Positions 25,228 to 33,736 of a stretch of 64,000 nucleotides of DNA are shown here, one piece after another. Each line of letters begins with the position of its first letter. Positions within the stretch are counted from its first letter, which is position 1. The position numbers and the translations under genes are program-made. This DNA comes from Streptomyces venezuelae (lineage in GTDB: Bacteria; Actinomycetota; Actinomycetes; Streptomycetales; Streptomycetaceae): the NCBI RefSeq assembly GCF_008642275.1, contig NZ_CP029189.1, positions 5,934,001 through 5,998,000 of the forward strand, in the 5' to 3' direction. Below the pieces are notes generated by a model. The model made no database searches, was not told the origin of the DNA, and was given only the letters and a program-made list of their open reading frames with translations.

Positions 25228-27246
25228 ATGGCGGAGACGAACAAGCGCGGCCGCAAGTGGGCCCCCATCCGCCCCGTCAACACCCAGGCCGGCCAACTCG
25301 CGCAGTTCCTGCGCCACCACGTGGACGCCTCCGGCAAGACCCTCGCCGTGCTGGCAGGGGAGGTCGGGTACTCGAAGAGCCAGGTCAGCGCTCTGCTGGG
25401 CGGCCGGATCCCGCCCCGGCACTTCGTCATCGCGCTCATCTCCGCAACCGTGCCGGACCCGCTGAGTGAGCGCCGGCGGGCAGATGCCCTCCAGCTGTTG
25501 CACGATGCCGAGCACCCGCCCCGCACGTCCGCCCCCACGGTGCCGGCACGGACCGGCGCCGTTGCCCTCGCGCAGACGCAGGCCGATCAGATCCAGGTGT
25601 ACGAGCGGCTCACGCGCGCGCTGGAACAGGAGGGCGAGCTGCGGCAGGCTGCGGAGAACTCGGCCCGCTTGATCTGGGTGCTGCTGGGCATGGTCCACCG
25701 GCTCGACGACCGGGTGCGCGTCCTGTCCGTGGAGCGCGACCGGCTCGCCGGACAGGTGGCGGGCGGGGTCGTGGAAGCCGCCGAGAAGAGGCTGGCGCGG
25801 GCGGAGGAGCAGAAGGCCAGGGCGGAGTCGGAGCTGGCGCGGGCGGAGGAGAAGAAGAAGCAGGCCGAAAGTCTCGCCGACCGGCTCCGGGACGAGATCG
25901 AGGCGCTCACCGACGAACTCGACCGGCTCCGCGGTGACGGACCCTCACCCCACGACGACCTCCCCCGCCAGGACGTCCGCTTGCACGAAAGGCCGACGGG
26001 CGATGCGGAGGCCGACGACATCGACACGGCCCTCGCCAGGGCCGCGGCGGTCAACGACGAGGACTCCGACACCATCGACCGGATCAGCACCGAGATCACC
26101 GGCGGTCCCGCCCTGGTCGAGACGGAGCTCCCCGGTGTCCCGGACAATCCCCCGACCAGCTCGGACGCGGCGAACAAACCGGCCGCACAGCTCAGGCAGG
26201 AGGCAGAAGCAGCCGCCGATCGCGGTGACGCCGCCGAAGCCGCGTCCCTCTACGGCGCCCTCGCCGCGATCACATCCGCCTACCTCGGTGCCCGGCACCC
26301 CGATACCCTCAAGCTTCGCGACGCCCACGCGCGCTGGACGGGTCAGAACGGCGATCCGGCCACTGCACGCGACCTCCACGCCGTACTCGTCACCGATCAC
26401 ACGCGCGTCCTCGGGCCCGATCACGAGCACACCCTGACCAGTCGCAACAACCACGCCCACTGGACGGGTGAGGCAGGTGACGCCACCACGGCACGCGACC
26501 TCCACGCCGCACTCGTTGGCGACCGCACGCGCGTCCTCGGGCCCGACCACCAGTACACGCTGATCAGCCGCAACGAGCATGCAGGCTGGACGGGTGATGC
26601 AGGCGATCCGGCCACTGCGCGCGACCTCTACGTCTTGCTCGTCGCCGACTGTGCCCGCGCCCTGGGGACCGATCATGAAGAAACCCTGGTCTGCCGCCAC
26701 AACCGCGCCAGCTGGACGGGTAAGGCTGGCGATCCGGCCGGGGCCCGTGACCTCTTCGGCGTGGTCGTCGCCGACCGTGCCCGCGTCCTGGGGCCCGATC
26801 ACGAAAGCACCCGGATCAGTCGCCACAACCACGCCTACTGGACGGGCAGGGCGCGCGATCCGGCCGGGGCGCGTGACCTCTGCAGCGCGCTGGTCGCTGA
26901 CCGCATCCGTGTCCTGGGGTCTGACCACGAGGACACCCTGGACAGCCGCCACGACCATGCCTACTGGACGGGTGAGGCCGGTGATCCGGCCGGGGCGCGT
27001 GACCTCTTCAGCGCGCTGGTCGCCGACCGCATCCGTGTCCTGGGGCCTGACCACGAGGACACCCTGTACAGCCGCCACGAGCACGCCATCTGGACGGGTG
27101 AGGCCGGCGATCCGGCCGGGGCGCGTGACCTCTTCGGCGTGCTCGTCGCCGACCGTGTCCGTGTCCTGGGGCCCGGCCACGAGGACACCCTGAACAGCCG
27201 CTACAAGCACGTCCGGTGGGCAGACGAAGCGGACGGGACGGCCTGA
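25228..27246 (+). CDS. HTH, coiled-coil and TPR repeat protein
   Basis: This is a 672-residue modular protein. Residues 20-75 form an XRE-like helix-turn-helix (TLAVLAGEVGYSKSQVSALLGG). Residues 155-235 are a strong coiled coil built of RAEE and ESELARAEEKKKQAES heptads. An acidic linker follows. From about residue 340 there are eight 42-residue TPR-type units with the consensus RDLxxxLVADRxRVLGPDHE, then TL.SRH.HA.WTGEAGDPAGA. The last three units are nearly identical in DNA. The pattern resembles the kinesin-light-chain TPRs of actinobacterial signalling and NB-ARC-type proteins, but no ATPase domain is present. It is divergent from a 44-aa peptide gene. It may be a regulator that senses a partner through its TPRs. 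The exact function is unknown. Confidence 0.88.
   Translation: MAETNKRGRKWAPIRPVNTQAGQLAQFLRHHVDASGKTLAVLAGEVGYSKSQVSALLGGRIPPRHFVIALISATVPDPLSERRRADALQLLHDAEHPPRTSAPTVPARTGAVALAQTQADQIQVYERLTRALEQEGELRQAAENSARLIWVLLGMVHRLDDRVRVLSVERDRLAGQVAGGVVEAAEKRLARAEEQKARAESELARAEEKKKQAESLADRLRDEIEALTDELDRLRGDGPSPHDDLPRQDVRLHERPTGDAEADDIDTALARAAAVNDEDSDTIDRISTEITGGPALVETELPGVPDNPPTSSDAANKPAAQLRQEAEAAADRGDAAEAASLYGALAAITSAYLGARHPDTLKLRDAHARWTGQNGDPATARDLHAVLVTDHTRVLGPDHEHTLTSRNNHAHWTGEAGDATTARDLHAALVGDRTRVLGPDHQYTLISRNEHAGWTGDAGDPATARDLYVLLVADCARALGTDHEETLVCRHNRASWTGKAGDPAGARDLFGVVVADRARVLGPDHESTRISRHNHAYWTGRARDPAGARDLCSALVADRIRVLGSDHEDTLDSRHDHAYWTGEAGDPAGARDLFSALVADRIRVLGPDHEDTLYSRHEHAIWTGEAGDPAGARDLFGVLVADRVRVLGPGHEDTLNSRYKHVRWADEADGTA
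26248..27243 (+). repeat. 126-bp tandem repeat units encoding TPRs
   Basis: Eight head-to-tail units of 126 bp lie inside the TPR gene. Divergence is graded: the first units are degenerate, while those starting near 26869, 26995 and 27121 differ at only a few bases. This is the pattern left by recent unit duplication or gene conversion at the 3' end. Confidence 0.85.
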
Positions 27247-27350
27247 CCGCCCCCGCCGGCCGACGAGCTCGTCAGGCCCGGTTTCGATCGGGGGAGCAGG
27301 GACGGACCGGACGACGCGATGTCCGCGTCCGGTCCGTCCGGCCGCTGCTG

Positions 27351-27515
27351 GGCCGTCTCTTCCGGATCTTGCCGGGCCCGCGACGCCCGGCACCGCACCC
27401 AGCCGCGTTGTCGGGGCCGCCCGGGTACGTCCAGTACTCGGGCGGCCCTCCGCCTTGCCGGCCACGGCACCGGACGCCGCGGGCTCGGCCGACACGATCC
27501 GAAAGAGACGGCCTA
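27351..27515. repeat. stop-codon-linked repeat element, copy B
   Basis: This 163-bp element is bounded by inverted ends: GGCCGTCTCTTCCGGATCTT on the left and GATCCGAAAGAGACGGCC on the right. The interior reads CGCGACGCCCGGCACCGCACC, then GCCGCGTTGTCGGGG, then a GGTACGTCCAGTACTCGGGC segment. It matches the reverse complement of the element at 62302 over its whole length with few gaps. The last bases form CTAG, supplying the TAG stop of the GNAT gene on the minus strand. It contains no gene. The surrounding 27247-27350 shows nothing else. Confidence 0.8.
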
Positions 27516-28394
27516 GAGGTCGAGTTGGTACTGGTGTGTCGTGTGCGTCGGCGTGTATCCGAGACTCTCGTTGATCCGTCTCATGTGCGTGTTGCCGTCG
27601 GCGGTGTCGGTCAGGAGCCCGCCGAGGTTCGGGTAGTGCTCACGGGCGTGTCGGATCGACTCGGCCTTCATCCATCGGCCGAGGCCGTGACCGCGGTGTC
27701 CGGGCAGCACGCCGGTGCCGTAGTGCTGGCCCTCACCCCTGCCGTCGCCTGGGACGACCAGCTCGGTGAACCCGGCGATCGAGCCGTCCGAGGCGTCGAC
27801 GGCAACGACGGTGTGCAGGTGGTCGCCGCGCTGTCCGACGGCCTTCGCCGCGGCGCGGACACGGTCCACGTCCCAGGTCACCGTGCCGTAGTCGGTGCCG
27901 TCCATGGGCATGTCGTCCATGGCGTGACGCGAGGCGGCGTACGTCTCGGCGAGGCCGTCGGGCACGGTTCCGTGCCATGACATCAGCCGGTAGCCGGCAT
28001 GCGGACGACCGATGATGCGGGCGAGGGCGGTGGTGTCCGTGTCGGCCAGCGACAAGCGGCAGAACCTCAGCGTGAGGACCTTCCTGAAACCGCGTACCGG
28101 CAGGAACCGGTCACCTGGCGATCCGGCCTCGGCCTGCGCGATGACGCAGCGTCGGGCATCGGCTCGGGCGGCGGCCAGGGCGGCGTCGAGGAGCTGCGAG
28201 CCGACGTGCCGGCGTCGCTCCGCCGGGTGGACCTGGAGGGTCAGTTCGGCCAGGTGCTCCTGTCCGGGACTGTTGAACAGGCGCAGGAAGGCGGTTCCGA
28301 CGGGGAGGGAACCGGCGTCGGACGCCAGCCATGCAAGACGCCGGCTGTTCGGGCCGTGAACGGGGTCGGTCAGTGGGGTGATGCGAGACGACAA
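27513..28394 (-). CDS. double GNAT-domain N-acetyltransferase
   Basis: This is a 293-residue protein with two tandem GNAT domains, an arrangement seen in mycothiol synthase-like proteins. The N-terminal half has a weak acetyl-CoA loop ([19 protein letters not shown]). The C-terminal half has a clear one ([19 protein letters not shown]), with the following NEGLGY-like ending [11 protein letters not shown]. The TTG at 28394 is chosen because GGAG stands 5 bases upstream; another TTG lies 27 bases further upstream. The final TAG stop coincides with the end of a repeat element. Substrate unknown. It is divergent from the macrolide glycosyltransferase across about 260 bp. Confidence 0.8.
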   Translation of the reverse strand: MSSRITPLTDPVHGPNSRRLAWLASDAGSLPVGTAFLRLFNSPGQEHLAELTLQVHPAERRRHVGSQLLDAALAAARADARRCVIAQAEAGSPGDRFLPVRGFRKVLTLRFCRLSLADTDTTALARIIGRPHAGYRLMSWHGTVPDGLAETYAASRHAMDDMPMDGTDYGTVTWDVDRVRAAAKAVGQRGDHLHTVVAVDASDGSIAGFTELVVPGDGRGEGQHYGTGVLPGHRGHGLGRWMKAESIRHAREHYPNLGGLLTDTADGNTHMRRINESLGYTPTHTTHQYQLDL

Positions 28395-28623
28395 GGTGTC
28401 TCCGTCGTGAGGAGGTGGCAAGGGTCAGTACGCGGACTCGACTGCTGGACGCTCCTGCGCATGTGCTCCACACCTCCTCGTCGACGGCGCCGGTCCCGAA
28501 CCACATCGGACGGCGGTGAGAACGTAGCCGCTTCGCCGGTTCCTCGGCAAAGGGTTTCCGCAGCCACTCCTCGGCGGCCGCCCGGCCGGCGGGTCGGCCG
28601 GTCGGTCCCGCACTCAAAGCTAG

Positions 28624-28652
28624 TTGCACGAGACGTATCGTCTCGTTATGGT
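28624..28652 (+). promoter_or_regulatory. promoter of the glycosyltransferase gene with leaderless spacing
   Basis: A -35 box TTGCAC and a -10 box TATGGT are separated by exactly 17 bases. The -10 ends seven bases before the ATG at 28659, so transcription should begin on or next to the start codon and yield a leaderless mRNA. No Shine-Dalgarno sequence is present. Both boxes fit the HrdB pattern (TTGNNN and TANNNT). Confidence 0.65.
28629..28645. promoter_or_regulatory. palindromic operator in the promoter spacer
   Basis: CGAGACG-TAT-CGTCTCG is a perfect 7-bp inverted repeat that sits between the -35 and -10 boxes. This position and symmetry are typical of TetR-family repressor sites. No TetR gene is adjacent, so the repressor would be encoded elsewhere (inference). 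Confidence 0.68.
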
Positions 28653-28658
28653 TCGAGC

Positions 28659-29861
28659 ATGACCGCAGCCAAGCCCGCCCACATCGCCATGTTCTCCATC
28701 GCCGCCCACGGGCACGTCAACCCGAGCATCGAGGTGATCCGCGAACTCGTGGCCCGGGGCCACCGCGTCAGTTACGCCATCCCCGCCTCCTTCGCCGAGA
28801 AGGTCGCGGAGACCGGCGCCACGCCCGTGATCTACACCTCCACCCTCCCGACCGACGACGAGCCGGAAGCCTGGGGCACCGAGCTCATCGAAAACCTGGA
28901 GCCGTTCCTGAAGGACGCCGTCCAGGCGCTCCCGCAGCTCGCCGCCGCCTTCGAGGGCGACGAGCCGGACCTCGTACTCCACGACATCACCTCCTACCCG
29001 GCGCCCGTGCTCGCCCACCGCTGGGGCGTCCCGGCCGTGTCCCTCTCCCCGAACCTGGTCGCCTGGGACGGGTACGAGGAGGAAGTGGCCGAGCCGATGT
29101 TCGCCGAGCTGAAGGCCTCCGAGCGCGGCCAGGCGTACTACGCGGCCTTCGCGGCCTGGCTCACCGAGAACGGCCTCGGCCAGGACGTCGACCGCTTCCA
29201 GGGCCGCCCGCGGCGCAGCATCGTCCTCATTCCCCGGGCGCTCCAGCCGCACGCCGACCGGGTCGACGGCTCCGTGTACACCTTCGTCGGAGCCTGCCAG
29301 GGCGACCGCAGCGCCACCCAGGGCACCTGGCACCGCCCCCCGGCCGCCGAGGGCAGGAAGATCGTGCTCGTCTCGCTCGGATCCGCCTTCACCAAACAGC
29401 CGGCCTTCTACCGTTCCTGCATCGAGGCCTTCGCGGACCTGCCCGACTGGTATCTCGTCCTCCAGATCGGCAAGTTCACCGACGAGGCCGACCTGGGGCC
29501 GGTCCCCGCCAACGTCGAGGTACACCGCTGGGTTCCCCAGCTGGACATCCTGAGCCGGGCCGACGCCTTCATCACCCACGCGGGCGCCGGCGGCAGCCAG
29601 GAGGGGCTCGCCACCGCCACCCCGATGGTCGCCGTCCCGCAGGCCGTCGACCAGTTCGGCAACGCCGACATGCTCGTCTCGCTCGGCGTGGCCCGCCACG
29701 TCCCGATGGCGGAGGCCGACGCCGCGACCCTGCGCGAGGCGGTCCTCCAGCTGGTCGCCGACCCCGAGGTCGCCGCCCGGGCCCAGGCCGTCCGTGCGCA
29801 GATGGCGGCCGAGGGCGGCACGCGGCAGGCGGCCGACCTCATCGAGGCCGAATTGTCGTAG
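28659..29861 (+). CDS. OleD-like macrolide glycosyltransferase
   Basis: This 400-residue GT1 glycosyltransferase is very close to S. antibioticus OleD in the sequence I recall. It begins [20 protein letters not shown] and shares [54 protein letters not shown] and the sugar-nucleotide signature [16 protein letters not shown] with [12 protein letters not shown]. OleD-type enzymes transfer glucose from UDP-glucose to a macrolide hydroxyl such as desosamine O-2' and inactivate the antibiotic, and they also accept many flavonoids and phenols. The catalytic His is in AAHGHVN. It is probably a self-protection or detoxification enzyme, since no macrolide cluster lies nearby. Expression may be drug-inducible through the palindrome in its promoter. 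Confidence 0.94.
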   Translation: MTAAKPAHIAMFSIAAHGHVNPSIEVIRELVARGHRVSYAIPASFAEKVAETGATPVIYTSTLPTDDEPEAWGTELIENLEPFLKDAVQALPQLAAAFEGDEPDLVLHDITSYPAPVLAHRWGVPAVSLSPNLVAWDGYEEEVAEPMFAELKASERGQAYYAAFAAWLTENGLGQDVDRFQGRPRRSIVLIPRALQPHADRVDGSVYTFVGACQGDRSATQGTWHRPPAAEGRKIVLVSLGSAFTKQPAFYRSCIEAFADLPDWYLVLQIGKFTDEADLGPVPANVEVHRWVPQLDILSRADAFITHAGAGGSQEGLATATPMVAVPQAVDQFGNADMLVSLGVARHVPMAEADAATLREAVLQLVADPEVAARAQAVRAQMAAEGGTRQAADLIEAELS

Positions 29862-29881
29862 GCGGGTTCTAGGGTGCGCCC

Positions 29882-30475
29882 ATGACGAACAGGGCGATGA
29901 CGAAGAAGGCGATGGCGCAGCAGGCGACGACCGGGAAGTACGCGGCCCTGCTGCGCGGGATCAATGTCGGCGGGAACAAGAAGGTCCCGATGGCGGAGCT
30001 GCGGTCGCTGCTGGAAGGGCTCGGCCACGGCGACGTGCAGACGTATCTGCAGAGCGGCAACGCCGTCTTCAGCAGTACGCGGCAGGACCCGGCGGCCCTC
30101 GCCCGTGAGCTGGAGGCGGCCATCGAGGCCCACTTCGGCTTCCGCGTGGCGTGCCTGGTGCTGGGCGGCGCGTACCTGCGCGCAGTCGCCGAGGCCTGCC
30201 CGTTCCCGGCCGCGGAGCTGGCGGGCAAGCAGCTGCACGTCACCTTCTGCTCCGAACAGCCCGGCCCGGAGCGGTTCGCCGCGATCGACGGGGCGGCGTA
30301 CCTCCCCGAGGAGTACCGGATCGGCGAGCGCGTCCTCTACCTCTACGTCCCCGAGGGCCTGGGCCGCTCCAAGCTCGCGGAGGCCCTGGCCAGGCCCGCC
30401 GTCGTCAAGGGCATCGACGTGACCACCCGCAACTGGAACACCGTCGTCAAGCTCGTGGAGCTGACCTCGGGCTGA
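29882..30475 (+). CDS. DUF1697 domain-containing protein
   Basis: This 197-residue protein shows the DUF1697 signature near the N-terminus (YAALLRGINVGGNKKVPMAELR, then YLQSGNAVFSS) and the family's C-terminal RNWNTVVKL. The fold is a duplicated alpha/beta ferredoxin-like domain. The biochemical role of the family is not known. The start at 29882 leaves a Met/Lys-rich leader, and an in-frame ATG at 29912 just before the signature is another possibility. It follows the glycosyltransferase by 20 bp and may be co-transcribed. Confidence 0.88.
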   Translation: MTNRAMTKKAMAQQATTGKYAALLRGINVGGNKKVPMAELRSLLEGLGHGDVQTYLQSGNAVFSSTRQDPAALARELEAAIEAHFGFRVACLVLGGAYLRAVAEACPFPAAELAGKQLHVTFCSEQPGPERFAAIDGAAYLPEEYRIGERVLYLYVPEGLGRSKLAEALARPAVVKGIDVTTRNWNTVVKLVELTSG

Positions 30476-30569
30476 CCCCGGCCCGGCCTCGGCACTCGCG
30501 CACCTAAACAGGTGTGCGACTCGGGTCCGTGAACGTCTACAGTCCGGCTTGTTCGTCGGGAGGGGAAAG

Positions 30570-31328
30570 ATGCGGAGCAGGACAGTCGGACGGATGACCG
30601 CCGCGGTCGCGTGGGGAGCGCTGGCGGTGGTCACGACCGGATGCGGGCAAGGGTCGTACGGGACCTCGTCGACCGGGGCCGCCGGGCCCGCGACGTACGC
30701 GGGGATCACGGATCTGCCGGAGGCCCTGGCGGCCGACGGCACGACGATCACGGTGGGGGACCCGCGCGCGAAGACGGTCGTCCGGCTCTACGAGGACCCC
30801 CGGTGCCCGGTCGTGGCCGACTTCGAGTCGACCGGCGCCAGGGCGATCCGTGCGCAGACCTTCAAACGCCAGGTGCGGACGGAGTACACCTTCGCCTCCT
30901 TCAAGGACGAGCGGCTCGGTGGTGACGGCTCCAAGCGTGCCGTCAACGCCCTGCGCGCCGCGCTGGACGGGCAGAAGTTCGCCGAGTACCACGCCGTGCT
31001 GATCGACAACCAGACGGCGGTCGAGGAGTCGGGCGGCTTCACCACGGAGCGTCTGCTCGCACTCGCCGAGCAGGTGCCCGGTCTGCGCGGCGAGGCCTTC
31101 GACACCGCGGTGTCCACGATGCGGTACCAGGGCTTCGTCACCGCGTCGCAGGCGGCGTACGAGCACACGGGTGACGATCCGGTCGGACCGGGTACCCCCT
31201 CCTTCGCGATCGACTCCAAGCTGGTCTCCGAGGAACTCCGGGGACTCTTCTTCGAGGAGCAACTCGCCGGGGACCTCCTGACCATGGTCCGGATGGATCC
31301 CGTCGGCTGGAAGAACCACCGCTCGTAG
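30570..31328 (+). CDS. DsbA-like thioredoxin-fold lipoprotein with a single active-site Cys
   Basis: This is a 252-residue exported protein. After RSRTVGR comes a hydrophobic stretch and VVTTGCGQG, a lipobox-like site with Cys about residue 25 (the -3 residue is Thr, so it is slightly atypical). The thioredoxin-like part starts with VVRLYEDPRCPVVADFE, where the usual CxxC is reduced to CPVV. The C-terminal GTPSFAIDSKLV is the cis-Pro region. Loss of the second Cys suggests a thiol isomerase or a non-redox role, not oxidase activity. The ATG follows GGGAGGGGAAAG. It acts at the cell surface if the lipobox is used. Substrate unknown. Confidence 0.8.
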   Translation: MRSRTVGRMTAAVAWGALAVVTTGCGQGSYGTSSTGAAGPATYAGITDLPEALAADGTTITVGDPRAKTVVRLYEDPRCPVVADFESTGARAIRAQTFKRQVRTEYTFASFKDERLGGDGSKRAVNALRAALDGQKFAEYHAVLIDNQTAVEESGGFTTERLLALAEQVPGLRGEAFDTAVSTMRYQGFVTASQAAYEHTGDDPVGPGTPSFAIDSKLVSEELRGLFFEEQLAGDLLTMVRMDPVGWKNHRS

Positions 31329-31403
31329 GGCGCGCCCCGCACGCACGGCAGTTCGCCTCGCCCCGACGGCGCCCCCGCGGGCCGGATGTGCCAGGCTCGT
31401 GGC

Positions 31404-32405
31404 ATGCGTTACATCATCATCGGCGCCGGCGCGGTCGGCGCCACCATCGGCGGACGGCTCGCGGAGGCGGGCGGCGAGGTCGTACTCGTCGCCCGCGGCG
31501 CCCACGCGCAGGCCCTGCGGGCCGACGGACTGCGGCTCACGACGGCCGACGGGACCCGGGTGCACCGGCTGCCCGTCGTCACAGGACCGGACGAGTTGGG
31601 TGAACTGCGCCCCGACGACGTCCTGTTGCTGTCCGTGAAGACCCAGGACGCCGTCGCCGCGCTCGAAGTCTGGGGAGACGCGGAGGTCGCGGGCGGCGGA
31701 ACGGCCGCGCAGCGGCTGCCCGTGCTGTGCGCGCAGAACGGCGTGGAGAGCGAGCGGCTGGCGCTACGGCGCTTCGCGCGCGTGTACGGGGTGTGCGTAT
31801 GGCTGCCCGCCACCTTCCTGGAGCCGGGCGTGGTCTCGGCGCTGTGCGCGCCGCTGACCGGCGTCCTGCACGTGGGCCGGGCGGCGGGCGGCACGGACGC
31901 CGTGTCCCGGGCCATCGCGGCGGACCTCGGCAAGGCGGGCTTCGGGGCGCCGCCGACCGAGGACGTGATGCGGTGGAAGTACGCGAAGCTGCTGGGGAAC
32001 CTGGGCAACGCGATCCAGGCGACGACCGGACCGGAGCCGGACCCGGCGAAGGCGGCGCTGCTCCTGCGGGCCGTCCGCGAGGGCAAGGCCGCCTTCGTCG
32101 CGGCGGGCATCCCCTACGCCTCGGACGCCGAGCAGGCGCTGGCGCGCGAGGACAAGGTGAACCAGCCGGCAGGCGTGCGCGGCGGCTCGTCCTGGCAGAG
32201 CCTCGCGCGGGGCACGGGCTCGGTGGAGGCGGACTACCTCAACGGGGAGATCTCCCTGCTGGGCCGACTGCACGGGGTGCCGACCCCGGTCAACGACGTC
32301 CTGCGGCAGGCGGCGAACATCTTCGCCCGGGAAGGCCTGCCGCCCGGCGCGATGTCCATCGAGGACCTGACGGCCCTCGCCGACGAGGCAACAGCCCGCG
32401 CCTGA
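31404..32405 (+). CDS. ketopantoate reductase family protein
   Basis: This is a 333-residue enzyme with an N-terminal Rossmann motif (YIIIGAGAVGATIGGRLA), a Lys/Asn pair in LLLSVKTQDAV and AQNGVESE, and the family's C-terminal helical domain (WKYAKLLGNLGNAIQA, then GSSWQSLARGTGSVEADYLNGEI). It should use NADPH to reduce a 2-keto acid, possibly 2-dehydropantoate for coenzyme A synthesis. Catalytic Lys is in MRWKYAKL. No pantothenate gene is adjacent, and this family also includes other ketoacid reductases, so panE is not certain. The ATG at 31404 is the first Met in the fold. It ends where the minisatellite begins. Confidence 0.85.
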   Translation: MRYIIIGAGAVGATIGGRLAEAGGEVVLVARGAHAQALRADGLRLTTADGTRVHRLPVVTGPDELGELRPDDVLLLSVKTQDAVAALEVWGDAEVAGGGTAAQRLPVLCAQNGVESERLALRRFARVYGVCVWLPATFLEPGVVSALCAPLTGVLHVGRAAGGTDAVSRAIAADLGKAGFGAPPTEDVMRWKYAKLLGNLGNAIQATTGPEPDPAKAALLLRAVREGKAAFVAAGIPYASDAEQALAREDKVNQPAGVRGGSSWQSLARGTGSVEADYLNGEISLLGRLHGVPTPVNDVLRQAANIFAREGLPPGAMSIEDLTALADEATARA

Positions 32406-33510
32406 CGACCACCCCCGATGCCCACGCTGCCTGCGGCACCCACGGTGCCTGCGGCACCCGCTGTGCCTGCGGCACCCGCTGTGCCTGCGGCACCCGCTGT
32501 GCCTGCGGCACCCGCTGTGCCTGCGGCACCCGCTGTGCCTGCGGCACCCGCTGTGCCTGCGGCACCCGCTGTGCCTGCGGCACCCGCTGTGCCTGCGGCA
32601 CCCGCTGTGCCTGCGGCACCCGCTGTGCCTGCGGCACCCGCTGTGCCTGCGGCACCCGCTGTGCGTGGGGCGCCCATCGCATCTGCCGCGCCCACGGAGG
32701 CCGTAGCACCTGCCCGCCCACCGCATCTACCGTGCCTGCGGTGTCCCGGCGCGCCCGCGGCGCCCGCCGCACCCACCGCGCCTGCGGCGCCCACGGCGAC
32801 CGTGGAGCCCACCGGCATCTACCGTGCCTGCGGCGGCCACCGGCACCTACCGCCTCCACCGCACCCACCGCGCCTGCGGCGCCCACGGCGACCGTGGAGC
32901 CCACCGGCATCTACCGTGCCTGCGGCGGCCACCGGCACCTACCGCCTCCACCGCGCCCACCGCGCCTGCGGCGCCCACCGTGCCTGCGGCGCCCACCGCG
33001 CCCGCGGCGCCCACCGTGCCTGCGGCGCCCACCGCGCCCGCGGCGCCCACCGTGCCTGCGGCGCCCACCGTGCCTGCGGCGCCCACCGTGCCTGCGGCGC
33101 CCACCGTGCCTGCGGCGCCCACCGTGCCTGCGGCGCCCACCGTGCCTGCGGCGCCCACCGTGCCTGCGGCGCCCACCGTGCCTGCGGCGCCCACCGTGCC
33201 TGCGGCGCCCACCGTGCCTGCGGCGCCCACCGCGCGGCGCCCGCCGCACCCACCGCGCCTGCGGCGCCCACGGCGACCGTGGAGCCCACCGGCATCTACC
33301 GTGCCTGCGGCGCCCACGGCGACCGTGGAGCCCACCGGCATCTACCGTGCCTGCGGCGGCCACGGTGACCGTGGAGCCCACCGCGCCCGCGGCGCCCACC
33401 GGCATCTACCGCGCCCGCGGCGCCCACCGGCACCTGCCGCGCCCGCGGTGGCCGCGGTGGCCGTGGAGCCCACCGCGCCTGCAGTGCCGGCCGAGTCCGC
33501 CGCGCCGCGA
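32406..33510. repeat. 18-bp tandem repeat array (minisatellite)
   Basis: About 1.1 kb consists of two successive 18-bp unit types, GTGCCTGCGGCACCCGCT (about 14 copies from 32445 to 32660) and GTGCCTGCGGCGCCCACC (about 20 copies between 32950 and 33235). Larger blocks containing GCGACCGTGGAGCCCACCGG alternate between and after them. Because the unit is a multiple of three, all six frames stay open and give Ala/Pro/Val-, Gly/Ala/Val- or Arg/Pro-rich ORFs. None has a ribosome site or a conserved domain, so I treat the array as non-coding. Each GTGCC(TGCG)GGCAC core is itself nearly palindromic. Confidence 0.85.
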
Positions 33511-33736
33511 CCACGGCGGGCGGGGCCGGGGTGGTCGGGGATACGCTGAAAAGGAGTCTCTCCGTCCGCCGGTCCTCGTCGAAGTGCTCCGACCGCAGCG
33601 GCCGCACCGGACCCGGGCCCGGCCCGGCCCCGGGATCCGCCCCGGGTCACCGCGCCCCGCGCCCCGCGCGTACCGCGCACCGGTTCCCGGCGGGCGGTCC
33701 GTGACACGACCGCCGTCGTGAGGGAGATCGATCCCC
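33511..33736. other. intergenic region before the molybdenum hydroxylase operon
   Basis: This spacer probably contains the promoter of the downstream operon. GATACGCTGAAAAGGAG near 33540 has TACGCT, a -10-like box. GAGGGAGATCG near 33720 is the ribosome site for the first gene. It carries no gene. Confidence 0.4.

Noticed and set aside
28659..30475. Part of a macrolide biosynthetic gene cluster
   Set aside because: No PKS, sugar or P450 genes occur nearby; the glycosyltransferase is more likely a stand-alone resistance enzyme.
32406..33510. CRISPR array
   Set aside because: The units abut with no unique spacers, the period is 18 bp, and no cas gene is present.
31727..33721. Long CGTRCA and VPAAPT repeat proteins across the minisatellite
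   Set aside because: Frames overlap the ketopantoate-reductase gene or lack a ribosome site, and the same array gives open frames on both strands because the unit is a multiple of three.
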